NCBI GenBank assembly: GCA_934183325.1
Contig: CAKPSH010000005.1
Span: forward strand, 10,207-74,206
Source of the DNA: an uncultured Clostridia bacterium
Lineage (GTDB): Bacteria; Bacillota; Clostridia; TANB77; CAG-508
Length of the DNA: 64,000 nt
Direction: 5' to 3'
Positions 1 through 9,700 of the stretch are shown in pieces. The position numbers and the translations under genes are program-made. The notes beneath the pieces were generated by a model. It did not search any database and was not told the DNA's origin. It saw only the letters and a list, made by a program, of their open reading frames with translations. How positions within the stretch are numbered: the first letter of the stretch is position 1; the number at the start of each line of letters is the position of its first letter.

Positions 1-332
1 CTTCTTTTAGACCTGAATTTGTTAATAGAATTGATGAAATTATAGTATTTGATAGTTTAAATAAAAATCAATTATTAAAAATAGTAGATTTAATGTTAAA
101 AGATACAATCAATGCTTTAGCTCAAAAAAATATGACATTAGATATTTCTAATGAAGCTAAAGAATATATACTTGAAAAAGGTACTGACCTAAAATATGGT
201 GCTAGACCATTAAGACGTGCTATTCAAAGATATTTAGAAGATGAAATTGCCGAAAGAATATTACGTTCTGAATATGTAAATGGTCAAACTATTTATGTGA
301 GTTTAGAAAATGGTAATTTAATATTCAAATAA
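1..332 (+). CDS. clpC: ATP-dependent Clp protease ATP-binding subunit, C-terminal part (ClpC-like)
   Basis: The gene is cut by the left edge; the frame is open from base 3 and 109 residues are visible. ClpC is a hexameric Hsp100 unfoldase that feeds proteins into ClpP in the cytoplasm. The visible part is the end of the second AAA+ module: it opens with SFRPEFVNRIDEIIVF, which carries the second-module arginine finger, and continues to the sensor-2 motif YGARPLRRAIQR, followed by the short C-terminal helical region. ClpB has a closely related end, so ClpC is chosen from the sequence style and the Firmicute context. It is the only plus-strand gene in the first 10 kb, and its upstream partners (ctsR, mcsA, mcsB) would lie outside the window. 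Confidence 0.9.
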   Translation, partial: SFRPEFVNRIDEIIVFDSLNKNQLLKIVDLMLKDTINALAQKNMTLDISNEAKEYILEKGTDLKYGARPLRRAIQRYLEDEIAERILRSEYVNGQTIYVSLENGNLIFK

Positions 333-357
333 TAAAAATAAGATTTTTTGGGTTAAT

Positions 358-621
358 TTATACTCCAGAAAATCTTACTTTTTTTATAATTATTTCATAA
401 TTAATTTTATTTTCATAACTTTTTCCTGATAAAGCACTAATTTCTGCTAACATTCCTGCAACAAAAGCAATAGCATCTTTACTTATGCTTTTGTTATTAT
501 CCATATGCTGTGGCATATTATATATAATCTCATTATATATACCTCTAGGTATTTTATCTATATATTTTTTTCCCATTTTTTGTAATATTAAATATATTTC
601 ACCATATGTTTCTTTATTCAT
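358..621 (-). CDS. small hypothetical protein (87 aa)
   Basis: I do not recognise a family with certainty. The 87 residues are mixed charged and hydrophobic with no signal peptide or clear membrane segment. A short IDKIP motif near residue 21 recalls small uncharacterised proteins common in gut Clostridia. The start is supported by GGAG nine bases upstream. The gene converges on the clpC end across only 25 bases and lies 59 bases after the BofC-like gene on the same strand, so it could be cotranscribed with it. Function unknown. Confidence 0.55.
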   Translation of the reverse strand: MNKETYGEIYLILQKMGKKYIDKIPRGIYNEIIYNMPQHMDNNKSISKDAIAFVAGMLAEISALSGKSYENKINYEIIIKKVRFSGV

Positions 622-680
622 TAGTTATCTCCATTTTTATCCTATTTATCAATTTTATTATACATTATATTTAATTATTT

Positions 681-1232
681 TTATTCAAAATCTTGTAGAA
701 CTTCTGTAAGTTTATCACTTCCATAAATGTAAATTCCAGTCTGTAAGTTTTCTTTATCTGTTTCTGGCAAATATTCGACTGCAATATCTGTAGATAAATA
801 AATCTGTTCTTTATTTCCTTCATCAATACTAAATACAGTTATATATCCCCCAATATTTCTTAATACATAATGTTCCTCACAATAATCATCTTCATTTTTT
901 ATGAGTACTATTTCTTCCCTACTAAATTTTTCAAGCTTCCATTCTTTATAGATTTCCTTTAATTCTTCTTTTGTTAAATTCACTAATTTTTCTGGTACTT
1001 TCTTTGTCTTTTGTTTTGTATGTGCACATTTATTATATGTCTTCTTAAAAGTTATGATTGCATTAGGGCTAACTCTTTCTTCACTGTTTGAAACATCTTT
1101 AGTGACAGTTTTATCATCATTTACTTGTGGATTACTATTATAATACTTTGCAAATATGCTTTTACCTATGTAAAATGATCCTACAAATATTAAAATAATT
1201 CCTATAGTATATACTAATATTTTATTTTTCAT
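681..1232 (-). CDS. membrane-anchored BofC C-terminal-like protein
   Basis: A 183-residue protein with one N-terminal membrane anchor (about residues 5-25), a polar linker, and a C-terminal half from about residue 85. That half resembles the BofC C-terminal domain: a LVNLTKEELKE helix, an YCEEHYVLR strand, a GGYITVF strand and a final TGI...GSDKLTEVLQDFE segment. In Bacillus, BofC is secreted into the forespore intermembrane space and restrains the SpoIVB protease in sigma-K signalling. Here the domain probably sits outside the membrane, but a sporulation role is only inferred. The GGGGAG ribosome site lies within the 3' arm of a terminator hairpin (1242-1280), so translation of read-through RNA may be restricted. 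Confidence 0.6.
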   Translation of the reverse strand: MKNKILVYTIGIILIFVGSFYIGKSIFAKYYNSNPQVNDDKTVTKDVSNSEERVSPNAIITFKKTYNKCAHTKQKTKKVPEKLVNLTKEELKEIYKEWKLEKFSREEIVLIKNEDDYCEEHYVLRNIGGYITVFSIDEGNKEQIYLSTDIAVEYLPETDKENLQTGIYIYGSDKLTEVLQDFE

Positions 1233-1241
1233 AATAAAAAA

Positions 1242-1280
1242 CTCCCCTTTGGCTTTTCCTATATTATTGCCAAAAGAGAG
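1242..1280 (-). terminator. intrinsic terminator whose 3' arm contains the next gene's SD
   Basis: Read on the minus strand, CTCTCTTTTGGC pairs over 12 bp (with G-U pairs) with GCCAAAGGGGAG across a 15-base loop, followed at once by TTTTTTATT. It ends the AI-2E permease unit. The GGGGAG in the 3' arm is also the only good ribosome site for the gene starting at 1232. Confidence 0.75.
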
Positions 1281-1292
1281 GTTGTTTATTCT

Positions 1293-2417
1293 CTATTTTT
1301 CAATTGTAAATTTATTATTTCTTTCAGTAATAAAATCCTCAATTCCTAATTTTATTACTGTAACTATTGGAACAGCTAAAAACATTCCTATAATTCCAAA
1401 ATATGCTCCAAATAAAGTAACTGAGAAAATTACAAGTATTGGACTTATATTTAATGATGTTCCTGTTATTCTAGGATTAATTATATTCGCATCAATTTGC
1501 TGTAAAACAATTACAACTATAGCCATCCATATTGCTTGGCTTATACCTCCTGTAAACACAGTGATAAGTATTGCAACAACAACTGCTATTACAGCTCCTA
1601 AATAAGGAATTAAATTAAATAAACCAATCATAAATCCTAATAAAACTGAGTATTTAACGTGTAAAATGCTCATTGCTATTGAAGTTAAAATGCCAACAAT
1701 TATCCCATCAAGTAACTGACTAGATAAAAATTTGAAAAACACTTCATTTGATCTTCTGAAATTCTTTCCTAAATTTTTATATGTATCATTTTTAAATATA
1801 GCTTTACACAATCTCCTTGCAAAAGATAAAATATCAGTTCTTTCGGCTAATAGATATATTGATATTACTAATGTTACAAAAACATCAAATAATGTAGTTG
1901 CAAAACCAATTACTCCCTTAATATATTGTCCTATATTTTCCATACTAAAATATTGTCCTAAATCTATTGCACCTAATCCTTCAATTAATTGTACTGCATT
2001 TATTTTCTTTAATATTGAATCCTCTGGCATTTCATTAATCATATCTATTGCACTTTTATAGTAATTAGGTAAATTACTTACTAAATCCATTACACTTTCT
2101 GAAACACTTGGAATAACAAACTTTATTATTAATAAGCAAGCAATAATTGCTATTAAATATACAATAATTATTGACATCCATCTTGCTTTTTTCTTAAAGC
2201 CTATCTTTCTTAATTTTCCTTCTAGACCTCTACATGGTATATAAAATAAATATGCAATTATAACTGCCATAATAAAAGGGTATAACGTGTTAATTAAACC
2301 TTTTATCCAATTAGTAATATCTGAGAAGTTATCTAATGTTTTATATACTGCTATTACTGCTACTGCAAATGTAAACCAATAAATCCACTTGGTTATAACT
2401 CTTTTTTCTTTTTCCAT
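1293..2417 (-). CDS. AI-2E family transporter / PerM-like permease
   Basis: A 374-residue polytopic membrane protein of the AI-2E transporter family (PF01594; PerM, YdbI, TqsA relatives). Members export or exchange small molecules, and several are now linked to Na+(Li+)/H+ antiport, so the name should not be read as proof of autoinducer transport. Evidence: an N-terminal membrane pair, a soluble loop around residues 100-190, and a C-terminal block of hydrophobic helices with the family's GLFNLIPYLGA motif, then QQIDANIINPRITG and a late FGIIGMFLAVP segment. Length is typical. The start has AGGAAA upstream. It follows exonuclease III by 18 bases on the same strand and is probably cotranscribed with it. 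A strong terminator follows. Confidence 0.9.
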   Translation of the reverse strand: MEKEKRVITKWIYWFTFAVAVIAVYKTLDNFSDITNWIKGLINTLYPFIMAVIIAYLFYIPCRGLEGKLRKIGFKKKARWMSIIIVYLIAIIACLLIIKFVIPSVSESVMDLVSNLPNYYKSAIDMINEMPEDSILKKINAVQLIEGLGAIDLGQYFSMENIGQYIKGVIGFATTLFDVFVTLVISIYLLAERTDILSFARRLCKAIFKNDTYKNLGKNFRRSNEVFFKFLSSQLLDGIIVGILTSIAMSILHVKYSVLLGFMIGLFNLIPYLGAVIAVVVAILITVFTGGISQAIWMAIVVIVLQQIDANIINPRITGTSLNISPILVIFSVTLFGAYFGIIGMFLAVPIVTVIKLGIEDFITERNNKFTIEK

Positions 2418-2435
2418 TTTTGTTTCCTTTCTATA

Positions 2436-3191
2436 TTAAATTTCTATTTCAAGTCCTATTGGACAATGGTCACTTCCTAAAATATTGTCATAAATTATAG
2501 CATCTTTTATATTTTTCTTTAATGATTTTGATGTAATAAAATAATCTATTCTCCACCCAACATTTTTTTCTCTTGCATGAAACATATAGGACCACCAAGT
2601 ATATACATTTTCTTTATCTGGATATAAATATCTAAATGTATCTATAAATCCAGCATTTAATAATTCTGACATTTTTCCTCTTTCTTCATTAGTAAATCCT
2701 GCATTTCCCACATTTGTTTTTGGATTTTTTAAATCAATTTCATTATGTGCAACATTTAAATCTCCACACATTATTACTGGCTTTACTTTATTTAATTCTA
2801 GTAAATAATTTCTAAAAGCATCTTCCCATACCATTCTGTACTCTAATCTCTCTAATCCTCTTTTTGCATTAGGAGTATAACAATTAACTAAATAAAATTT
2901 TTCAAACTCAAGAGTTATCACTCTTCCCTCTTGATCATGTTCTTCTATTCCTATTCCATAACTCACATTCAATGGTTCTTTTTTTGTAAAAATCGCTGTT
3001 CCTGAATATCCTTTTTTCAGAGCACTATTCCAATATTGTTTATATCCTTCAAAATTAATATCAGCTTGTCCGGGTTGCATTTTTGTTTCTTGGATACAAA
3101 ATATATCTGCTTCTTCTTCCTCGAAGAAATCATTGAACCCTTTTGTAATAGCAGCTCTTATTCCATTTACATTCCAAGAGATTAACTTCAT
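2436..3191 (-). CDS. xth: exodeoxyribonuclease III (AP endonuclease)
   Basis: A 251-residue Mg-dependent endonuclease/exonuclease/phosphatase-fold enzyme that cuts DNA at abasic sites and trims 3' ends in base excision repair. All catalytic landmarks are present, counted from the ATG at 3191: N7 in WNVNG, E35 in QETK, D144 and N146 in CGDLNVAH, and D241-H242 in LGSDHCP. An in-frame GTG nine bases upstream overlaps the AAGGAG ribosome site, so the ATG with an 8-base spacer is the likely start. Close to ExoA of Bacillus in length and layout. It probably forms a two-gene unit with the downstream permease. Confidence 0.95.
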   Translation of the reverse strand: MKLISWNVNGIRAAITKGFNDFFEEEEADIFCIQETKMQPGQADINFEGYKQYWNSALKKGYSGTAIFTKKEPLNVSYGIGIEEHDQEGRVITLEFEKFYLVNCYTPNAKRGLERLEYRMVWEDAFRNYLLELNKVKPVIMCGDLNVAHNEIDLKNPKTNVGNAGFTNEERGKMSELLNAGFIDTFRYLYPDKENVYTWWSYMFHAREKNVGWRIDYFITSKSLKKNIKDAIIYDNILGSDHCPIGLEIEI

Positions 3192-3251
3192 TATAATCAC
3201 TCCTTCATACTAGAAAGTTCAAATAACTTTCTTCTCGTATATATAAATTTA

Positions 3252-3272
3252 GGACGCTTATTTATCGCGTCC
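3252..3272 (-). terminator. probable terminator after the 3D-domain protein gene
   Basis: GGACGC and GCGTCC pair across a 9-base loop just after the stop codon at 3281. The following T-tract is broken (TAAATTTATA), so strength is uncertain. A second small hairpin (AGAAAGTT/AACTTTCT, about 3212-3231) follows, just before the exonuclease gene. Confidence 0.55.
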
Positions 3273-3280
3273 CTCATTCG

Positions 3281-4297
3281 TTATCTTACATATATATAAC
3301 ATTCTAAATTTCTTCTTCCAAAGTTTACACATTCATTATAGGTATTCATATATACATCTAATTTATTATCTTTTATTGCTCCACCTCTATCTTGTACCAT
3401 AAACCATCCGCCATTTGGTTGATTTGAGAAATATGGTATATAAATAATTGTTCCTACTGGATAAGATTTTCCTGCTGCTACAGTATACCAAGCTGATGCC
3501 ATTGCACCTGAAGATGTTTTTCCATAAGATGGTGATGATGGACTTTTTCCACAAGTTGATGCAGTATATGCTGATGTATTTAATGTTTTTACTTTTGGTT
3601 CAATTCCTTCAACTAAACTTGATAATTTTTCTGCTGTATTGCTTCCATTTGTATTAGTTACTCTTGAGGTTGTAGAACTTCTAGTTGATACTACTGCTAC
3701 TGAAACCACTTCATTTACTGGTTCTTTAATTATACTTTCATCAAGTGTAATCTTTTCTATTTCAATGTCATTCTTATATTTTACTTTATTAATAATTTGT
3801 TTTACACCATTCGTTCCTTTTTTTACAGTCTTATAATTCTCTTTAGAATTTTCTACATCGACTTCTTTTCCTTTTTTGTTTACAATTGAATACGGAATTT
3901 CTTCTGTTTCAGTAATTATTTTCTCAACTATTGGGGAATAATTAGACAATAATTGTTCCATTGAAACCCCATTATATTCATCAGCTAGTTTTACTATTTC
4001 TACAGCTTTTTCTGTAGATGAAATAGTAATTATAGAATTTTTATCATTTATTTCTGACTCTAAATTTGGAACTACATTTTCTGTTGGTAAAACAATGATA
4101 TGATTTTCTTCTAATATCTCTGACACAACTTTTTTAGTTGTTATCACCTCTATTTGATAATTATCTGCAAGTACTATTTTAACAGTGTGAATATTTGCAG
4201 TTGTAGCTTTTACACCTAATCCTAATAAAAATATTAAAACTAATGTTATAAGAGCTATCTTTTTTATCGACAAGGATGCTTGTTCATTTTCTTTCAT
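3281..4297 (-). CDS. yabE: YabE-like cell-wall protein with G5 and 3D domains
   Basis: A 338-residue envelope protein of the YabE/resuscitation-promoting-factor-like group. Order: an N-terminal membrane anchor (about 11-31), one or two DUF348 ubiquitin-like repeats (about 35-110), a G5 domain (about 118-205), a Ser/Thr-rich linker, and a C-terminal 3D domain (about 235-338) with its QDRGGAI and KLDVYM motifs. 3D domains are double-psi barrels related to the lytic transglycosylase MltA, so a role in peptidoglycan turnover outside the cell is expected from the family. The gene sits downstream of rsmA, as in Bacillus (yabE-rnmV-rsmA), but in reversed order and without rnmV. It has its own consensus promoter and an AGGAGG site. 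Confidence 0.88.
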   Translation of the reverse strand: MKENEQASLSIKKIALITLVLIFLLGLGVKATTANIHTVKIVLADNYQIEVITTKKVVSEILEENHIIVLPTENVVPNLESEINDKNSIITISSTEKAVEIVKLADEYNGVSMEQLLSNYSPIVEKIITETEEIPYSIVNKKGKEVDVENSKENYKTVKKGTNGVKQIINKVKYKNDIEIEKITLDESIIKEPVNEVVSVAVVSTRSSTTSRVTNTNGSNTAEKLSSLVEGIEPKVKTLNTSAYTASTCGKSPSSPSYGKTSSGAMASAWYTVAAGKSYPVGTIIYIPYFSNQPNGGWFMVQDRGGAIKDNKLDVYMNTYNECVNFGRRNLECYIYVR

Positions 4298-4329
4298 AAG
4301 TTTCTTTTACCTCCTCTGTAGATAGGTAA

Positions 4330-4358
4330 ATTATACTATTAATCTTCTACATTGTCAA
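4330..4358 (-). promoter_or_regulatory. sigma-A type promoter of the yabE-like gene
   Basis: TTGACA (4353-4358) and TATAAT (4330-4335) on the minus strand with a 17-base spacer, about 33 bases upstream of the ATG. Both hexamers match consensus perfectly. Confidence 0.85.
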
Positions 4359-4429
4359 ATTCTTTTCGTTTTCAATATTTTAGCTTTGTCATTGATTTTC
4401 AACGTTTTTTTACTAATTGTATCAATAAA

Positions 4430-5287
4430 TTATTTTTCAATTTTATTAGCAATTTTAGCAAAATCCTCTAAGCTTAATTCCTCTCCTCTAATTCTTTCAT
4501 CAAAATTTAGTTCATCAAATATTTTTTTAATTTCTTCTTTATTTTTAAATAAATCGCACTTAGATAAAGCATTTAACAGTGTTTTTCTTCTTTGCATAAA
4601 AGCATACTTTATTATCTTGAATAATTTCTTTTCACTTTCTACTTTTATTGGAGGCTCTTTTCTTATTTTCAATTTTATGACTTCTGAATCAACTTCTGGA
4701 GCTGGTATAAATGAAGTATTTTTAACTTCTAAGACCTTATATGCCTCTGCATAATAATAAATAGAATATGTAATAGCTCCGCTTTGCTTTTCTCCTGGAA
4801 TAGCACATAATCTTTCTGCTACTTCTTTTTGTATCATAACAGTAATACTTTCTAAATCTAACCTGCTCTCTAGTAATTTCATAATTATTGGTGTTGTAAT
4901 GTAATATGGCAAATTTGCTACTATTTTTGCTTCTTTAATTTCATTATTTTCTTTTTCACTTTTAATTATATTCACTAAATCAACTTTTAAGACATCATCA
5001 TTTATTATTTCAAAATTATTAAATAAAGAAAATCTTTCCTCTAAAATTTCTACCATTCTACTATCTAATTCTATTGCTATAACTTTTTTTGCTTTTTTTA
5101 ATAGTTCATTTGTTAATGTTCCAAGACCTGGTCCTATTTCTATTACCAAATCCTCTTTTGAAATCTCTGCACTTTCTACTATTCTTTCAACAGCTTCATC
5201 ACTTACTAAAAAATTTTGTCCAAGCGATTTATTTGCACGGATTCCATATTTTTTCATTATAAACTTTGTTTCATCATATATATTCAT
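4430..5287 (-). CDS. rsmA: 16S rRNA (adenine1518-N6/adenine1519-N6)-dimethyltransferase
   Basis: RsmA/KsgA dimethylates two adjacent adenines in helix 45 of 16S rRNA late in 30S assembly, using S-adenosylmethionine. The 285-residue product has NKSLGQNFL, the SAM-binding IGPGLGTLT loop, the acidic residue of IALELD-type motif II (IAIELDSRM), and the catalytic NLPYYITTP motif. The C-terminal domain contains FMQRRKTLLNAL. The ATG at 5287 is preferred over an upstream start at 5347 because it has AAAGGG nine bases before it, and because the longer reading frame would begin inside the terminator of the preceding gene. No promoter was found between that terminator and the ATG, so expression may rely on read-through. 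Confidence 0.94.
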   Translation of the reverse strand: MNIYDETKFIMKKYGIRANKSLGQNFLVSDEAVERIVESAEISKEDLVIEIGPGLGTLTNELLKKAKKVIAIELDSRMVEILEERFSLFNNFEIINDDVLKVDLVNIIKSEKENNEIKEAKIVANLPYYITTPIIMKLLESRLDLESITVMIQKEVAERLCAIPGEKQSGAITYSIYYYAEAYKVLEVKNTSFIPAPEVDSEVIKLKIRKEPPIKVESEKKLFKIIKYAFMQRRKTLLNALSKCDLFKNKEEIKKIFDELNFDERIRGEELSLEDFAKIANKIEK

Positions 5288-5311
5288 ATTATTACACCCT
5301 TTTAAAAAATA

Positions 5312-5338
5312 GGGAGAAGGCTCCTTATGCCTTCCCCC
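5312..5338 (-). terminator. intrinsic terminator between the coiled-coil gene and rsmA
   Basis: Minus strand: GGGGGAAGGC pairs with GCCTTCTCCC over a 7-base loop, followed by TATTTTTTAAA. It lies directly after the 162-residue gene and just before the rsmA ribosome site. Confidence 0.85.
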
Positions 5339-5353
5339 GTTTTGCATGTTTTT

Positions 5354-5842
5354 TTATTCTTGTTTCTTTATTTCAAAAGTCATATTATATAACTCATTCC
5401 TCGCAAAGCTATACTCTGAACTTGCTTCTCTCCATTTTTCCTGTGCTTCTTCAAACTCGGGGAGCGTGAAGTTTTTTTCTTCTTCTGCCTTTCGTCTAGC
5501 AACCTCCATTTCATTTTTTAGCTCATCCATTTTTTGTCTTTTTTCGATTACATCAGCAGATTTTGCTAAAATTTGCTTAGATAATGCTTCTTTTCCGTGA
5601 AGTTGTGCCCATTGAATATTCTCCTGAATTACACTTTCAACATACTGTTCATTAGCTTCGGCTAATAACATTTCTGGTGTTTTTTCAGGCAACTGCTCTT
5701 CTACACTCTCACTTTGTTTTTCTTTTACAGGCTGTTCTATTACCATTTGTGTTGCAACACAAACCAAGCAGAAACTGCTTGCTAATATAACTAGCAATAA
5801 AAGAAGTACTGGAAATTTGCTTTTTTTTCTTCTTGCTCGCAT
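5354..5842 (-). CDS. membrane-anchored coiled-coil protein of unknown function
   Basis: 162 residues that I cannot assign to a family. A basic start (RARRKKSK) is followed by a strongly hydrophobic segment (about residues 11-32) with two Cys, a Gln/Glu/Pro-rich spacer, and a long charged helical part (about 55-155) rich in Glu, Lys and Ala with heptad-like spacing. It looks like a signal-anchored protein with an extracytoplasmic coiled coil. The gene is monocistronic: its promoter overlaps the end of the preceding methyltransferase gene and a strong terminator follows. It is visibly less AT-rich than its neighbours and uses more varied codons, which could mean a different origin or high expression. 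Confidence 0.7.
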   Translation of the reverse strand: MRARRKKSKFPVLLLLLVILASSFCLVCVATQMVIEQPVKEKQSESVEEQLPEKTPEMLLAEANEQYVESVIQENIQWAQLHGKEALSKQILAKSADVIEKRQKMDELKNEMEVARRKAEEEKNFTLPEFEEAQEKWREASSEYSFARNELYNMTFEIKKQE

Positions 5843-5922
5843 TTCAAGATGTCTCCTCTAAAGTCTAAACATGCATATATACGCAAGCCAATCAGCCTGT
5901 TTTCAATGCAAATGATTTAATT

Positions 5923-5951
5923 ATTATATCATATTTTTTTCTAATTAGCAA
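5923..5951 (-). promoter_or_regulatory. promoter of the coiled-coil protein gene
   Basis: Minus-strand TTGCTA (5946-5951) and TATAAT (5923-5928), 17 bases apart. The -35 box overlaps the stop codon region of the methyltransferase gene. It leaves a leader of about 75 bases before the ATG at 5842. Confidence 0.65.
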
Positions 5952-6739
5952 GGTTTTATTTTTCTTCTAACATATTCATAGGCAATTATACTTGTTGCAA
6001 CAGCAGCATTTAAACTTTCTGTCTTTCCTAACATTGGTATTTTTATTTTTTCGTCTGCAATGTCTAAAACAGCTTGAGAAACTCCATTTGCCTCATTTCC
6101 AATTACTATCATCTTTTTTGTATAATCTATATCATAAATATTATCTGTTGCTTCAAGTGAAGTTACTAATATTTCATATTTGTGTTTTTTGATATTTTTC
6201 ATTGTTCTAATTATATCTTGTGATTCAATTACTTTAACTCTAAATATAGCTCCCATAGTAGAACGAACAACTTTAGGATTATATGCATCTACAGTGTCTT
6301 TTGAAACAATTACTTGAGAAAGTCCTGCACTATCAATAGTTCTTAAGATTGTTCCTAGATTTCCTGGATCTTGAATTCCATCTAACACAAATATAACATC
6401 ATCATTATAGTTAATAACTTCTTCCCCATTTTCCATTTCAATTACTGCTAACATTCCTTGTGGATTTTTTACATCTGTAATACTAGTAAACACTTTTTCA
6501 TTAACATATATACAGTTATATTTAGCAATTTGATACAATAGCTTTTGTTCTATTGCTTCATTTTTTAAACATTCTTCGCAAACAATTATCATTTTAATTT
6601 TTGCATTTTCTGTAATCGCTTCTTCAATTAATTTTATTCCCTCAATTATATATTCCTTTTTTTCATCCCTATATTTTTTTTCTTTTAGCTTTTTTATATT
6701 TTTTATTATTTCATTATCTTTACTTGTGATTAACTGCAT
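5945..6739 (-). CDS. TrmH-family (SpoU) 2'-O-ribose RNA methyltransferase
   Basis: A 264-residue SPOUT-fold enzyme that uses S-adenosylmethionine to methylate a ribose 2'-OH, most likely in 23S rRNA (YsgA/TsnR group). The N-terminal 100 residues form the substrate-binding domain. The catalytic domain carries the three SpoU motifs: DGIQDPGNLGTILR, VIGNEANGVS and IPMLGKTESLNAAVA. The exact target cannot be read from sequence. The gene begins 11 bases after mfd ends, so the two are probably one operon; this pairing does not obviously indicate a shared function. Confidence 0.9.
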   Translation of the reverse strand: MQLITSKDNEIIKNIKKLKEKKYRDEKKEYIIEGIKLIEEAITENAKIKMIIVCEECLKNEAIEQKLLYQIAKYNCIYVNEKVFTSITDVKNPQGMLAVIEMENGEEVINYNDDVIFVLDGIQDPGNLGTILRTIDSAGLSQVIVSKDTVDAYNPKVVRSTMGAIFRVKVIESQDIIRTMKNIKKHKYEILVTSLEATDNIYDIDYTKKMIVIGNEANGVSQAVLDIADEKIKIPMLGKTESLNAAVATSIIAYEYVRRKIKPC

Positions 6740-6750
6740 TAATTTTCCTC

Positions 6751-9700
6751 CTAATCATTGAAATTTCCTAAGAAATTTTTTATAGTTTTAATTACCTTTG
6801 CATCTTCACCTATTTTTTGTGTAATATATGGATTTATTCCTGCTGAAAATTTTATATCATTTTTATATTTCTCAACTAATTTTTGGATAATATTTGTATC
6901 AAATTTATTTGAATCAAATGTATATATAATCTTATTATTTCTTTGTACAATTTTTGTAATATTAGCTTTTTTAGCCAGTTGTTTTATCCTTGTTATTTCT
7001 AATAAACTTTCAACTTCTTTTGGCATATTTCCATATCTATCTGTTATTTCATCTATAACATTTTCAATATCTTGTTCTGTCTTACACAATGCAATATCTT
7101 GATAAATTTCAATTTTTTGACTACTACTTTGAATATATTCATCTGGTATAAAGCTTGATATATTCAAATCTATTTGGATTTCTGGTTCTTCTTCAACTTT
7201 AATTCCTTGCATTTCTTTTACAACTTCATCCAATAATTTACAATACATATCATATCCTACATCACCCATGTGTCCATGCTGTATTTCTCCTAATATGCTT
7301 CCAGCTCCACGAATTTCAAGGTCTCTCATTGCTATCTTAAATCCTGAACCAAATTCAGTAAAGTCTTTTATTGCTCTTAATCTCTTATCTGCAACTTCAG
7401 ATAATAGTTTATCCCTTTTATATGTTATATATGCATATGCTTCTCTATCACTTCTTCCAACTCTTCCTCTTATTTGATAAAGTTGTGCAAGTCCAAGTCT
7501 ATCTGCGTTTTCTACAATTATAGTATTAGCATTTGGAATATCAATTCCAGATTCTAAAATAGTTGTACATACCATAACATTTGAACTTCCCCAAATATAA
7601 TCTTTCATTATATTTTCTATTTCTTCTCCACTCATTTTTCCATGGGCAAATACTACTTTTGCTTCTGGAACCATTTCTTGAATTTCCATAGCTTTTTTCT
7701 CTATGCCTTCAACATTATTATATAAATAATATACCTGTCCTCCTCTTTCTATTTCTCTTGTTATAGCTTCTCTAATAACTTCTTTATCATACTCTAATAC
7801 ATATGTTTGTACAGGTTTTCTATCTTGTGGTGGTTCATATATTACAGACATATCTCTTACACCAACTATTGACATATGTAATGTTCTTGGAATTGGTGTT
7901 GCTGTCATTGTTAATACATCAACATTAGTTTTATATTCTTTTATCTTTTCCTTATGTTTTACACCAAAACGGTGTTCCTCATCTATTACTAATAATCCTA
8001 AATCCTTAAACTCTACATCTTTACTTAGCAATCTGTGTGTACCAATTATTATATCTATTTCGCCAAGTTTTAGTTTTTTTATAATTTCTTTTTGTTCTTT
8101 TGCTGTCTTAAAACGATTTAGAACTTCTACTTTTATTGGATACCCTCTCATTCTTTCTTTAAAAGTTTCATATTGTTGACTAGCCAAAATTGTCGTTGGT
8201 GCCAAATATGCAACCTGCTTAGAATCCATACATGCTTTAAAAGCTGCTCTTAAAGCTACTTCTGTTTTTCCATATCCAACATCTCCACATAAAAGTCTAT
8301 CCATAGGCTTTTGCATTTCCATATCTTTTTTTACTTCTTCTATACACCTTAATTGATCATCTGTCTCTTGAAATGGAAAGTCATCTTCAAATTGTTTCTG
8401 CCAAGGAGTGTCTTTAGAAAAGGCATATCCTTTTGATTTTTCACGTTTTGCATATAATTCAATCAAATTCTTTGCAATTTCTTGTAAATTAGATTTTACT
8501 TTTGCCTTTGTTTTTGCCCATTCTTTGCTTCCTAATCTATTAAGCTTTGGTGCAACATCTTCTCCTCCAACATATTTTCTTATACTATCTAATGCATCTG
8601 TTGGTATATATAAAATGTCGTCATCTTTATATCTAATTTTTATATAATCTTTTATTACTCCATCTGCTTTTATAGTATTTACACCTATAAATTGTCCTAT
8701 ACCACTAGTTTTATGTACAATATAATCTCCTATTTTTAAATCAGCAAATACAACTGTCTCGCCTTCTCTAAATTCTTTGCTCATCCTTCTTCTAGGCTTC
8801 AAATAACCTTTTTTGTTTTCCTCATTAATTTGTTGTTTAAAAATCTCATCTATTTCTTTTAAATCATCATATTTAAATATAAATACATTGTTTTTCTCTG
8901 AAATTGCATCTTGTTTTTCTAAGTAGATTTTTTTATAAGAACTTATCCATTTTTCAACATCATTATAGTTATACATATTTTTCAATATATCTGGTACTTT
9001 TTTTTCTTTTTCCATTAAGTCTTTTATTACAAATTGATTATCATTCAAAATGCTCTCTGTTCTTAATTTTATTCTGTTAGCTTCATCTAAAAATAATGTC
9101 CAATTAGAATCTAAATATTCAAAAATATTTCCTTTAGCTTCTCCTATTTCTTCTGTTGATGGATATATTTCTACACTTTGTAGATTGTCGATTGATCTTT
9201 GGCTTGAAATATTAAAAATTCTGATTGAATCTACTTCGTCTCCCCATAACTCAATTCTAGCTCCTTCCGTTTCTGAAATAGCTATATCTATAATATCTCC
9301 TCTTATGCTAAATTGTCCTCTTCCTTCAATTAAATCACATCTTGTATATCCTAATTTTACTAATTGTTCTTTTATTTCTTCTACATTATAACTTTTAGAT
9401 GTTTCAAATTTTAAAATATTTTCATATAAAGTTTGTTTTGAAATTATTGGTTGTAATATTGCTTCTATTGGTAATATTAGAATTTGTGCTTCGTTTCTAT
9501 ATATTTTATTTAATGTATTTATTCTTTCATATAATAAGTCTTTACTTTGAGCCTCTACTTGATATGTTGTTATTTCTTTTTTAGGAAATAGTACTACATT
9601 CTTATCAAAATACTTACAGTATTTAAACAAATCTTTTGCTTGAATTTCATTATATGTTACTATACATAATGGTTTATTTAATAATTTTAACGTTGTTCCT

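Noticed and set aside
3192..3200. GTG at 3200 as exonuclease III start
   Set aside because: It lies directly against the AAGGAG site; the ATG at 3191 has correct spacing and matches the family N-terminus.
5288..5347. Longer rsmA start at 5347
   Set aside because: The extra 20 residues would be translated from the terminator hairpin of the upstream gene and do not resemble RsmA.
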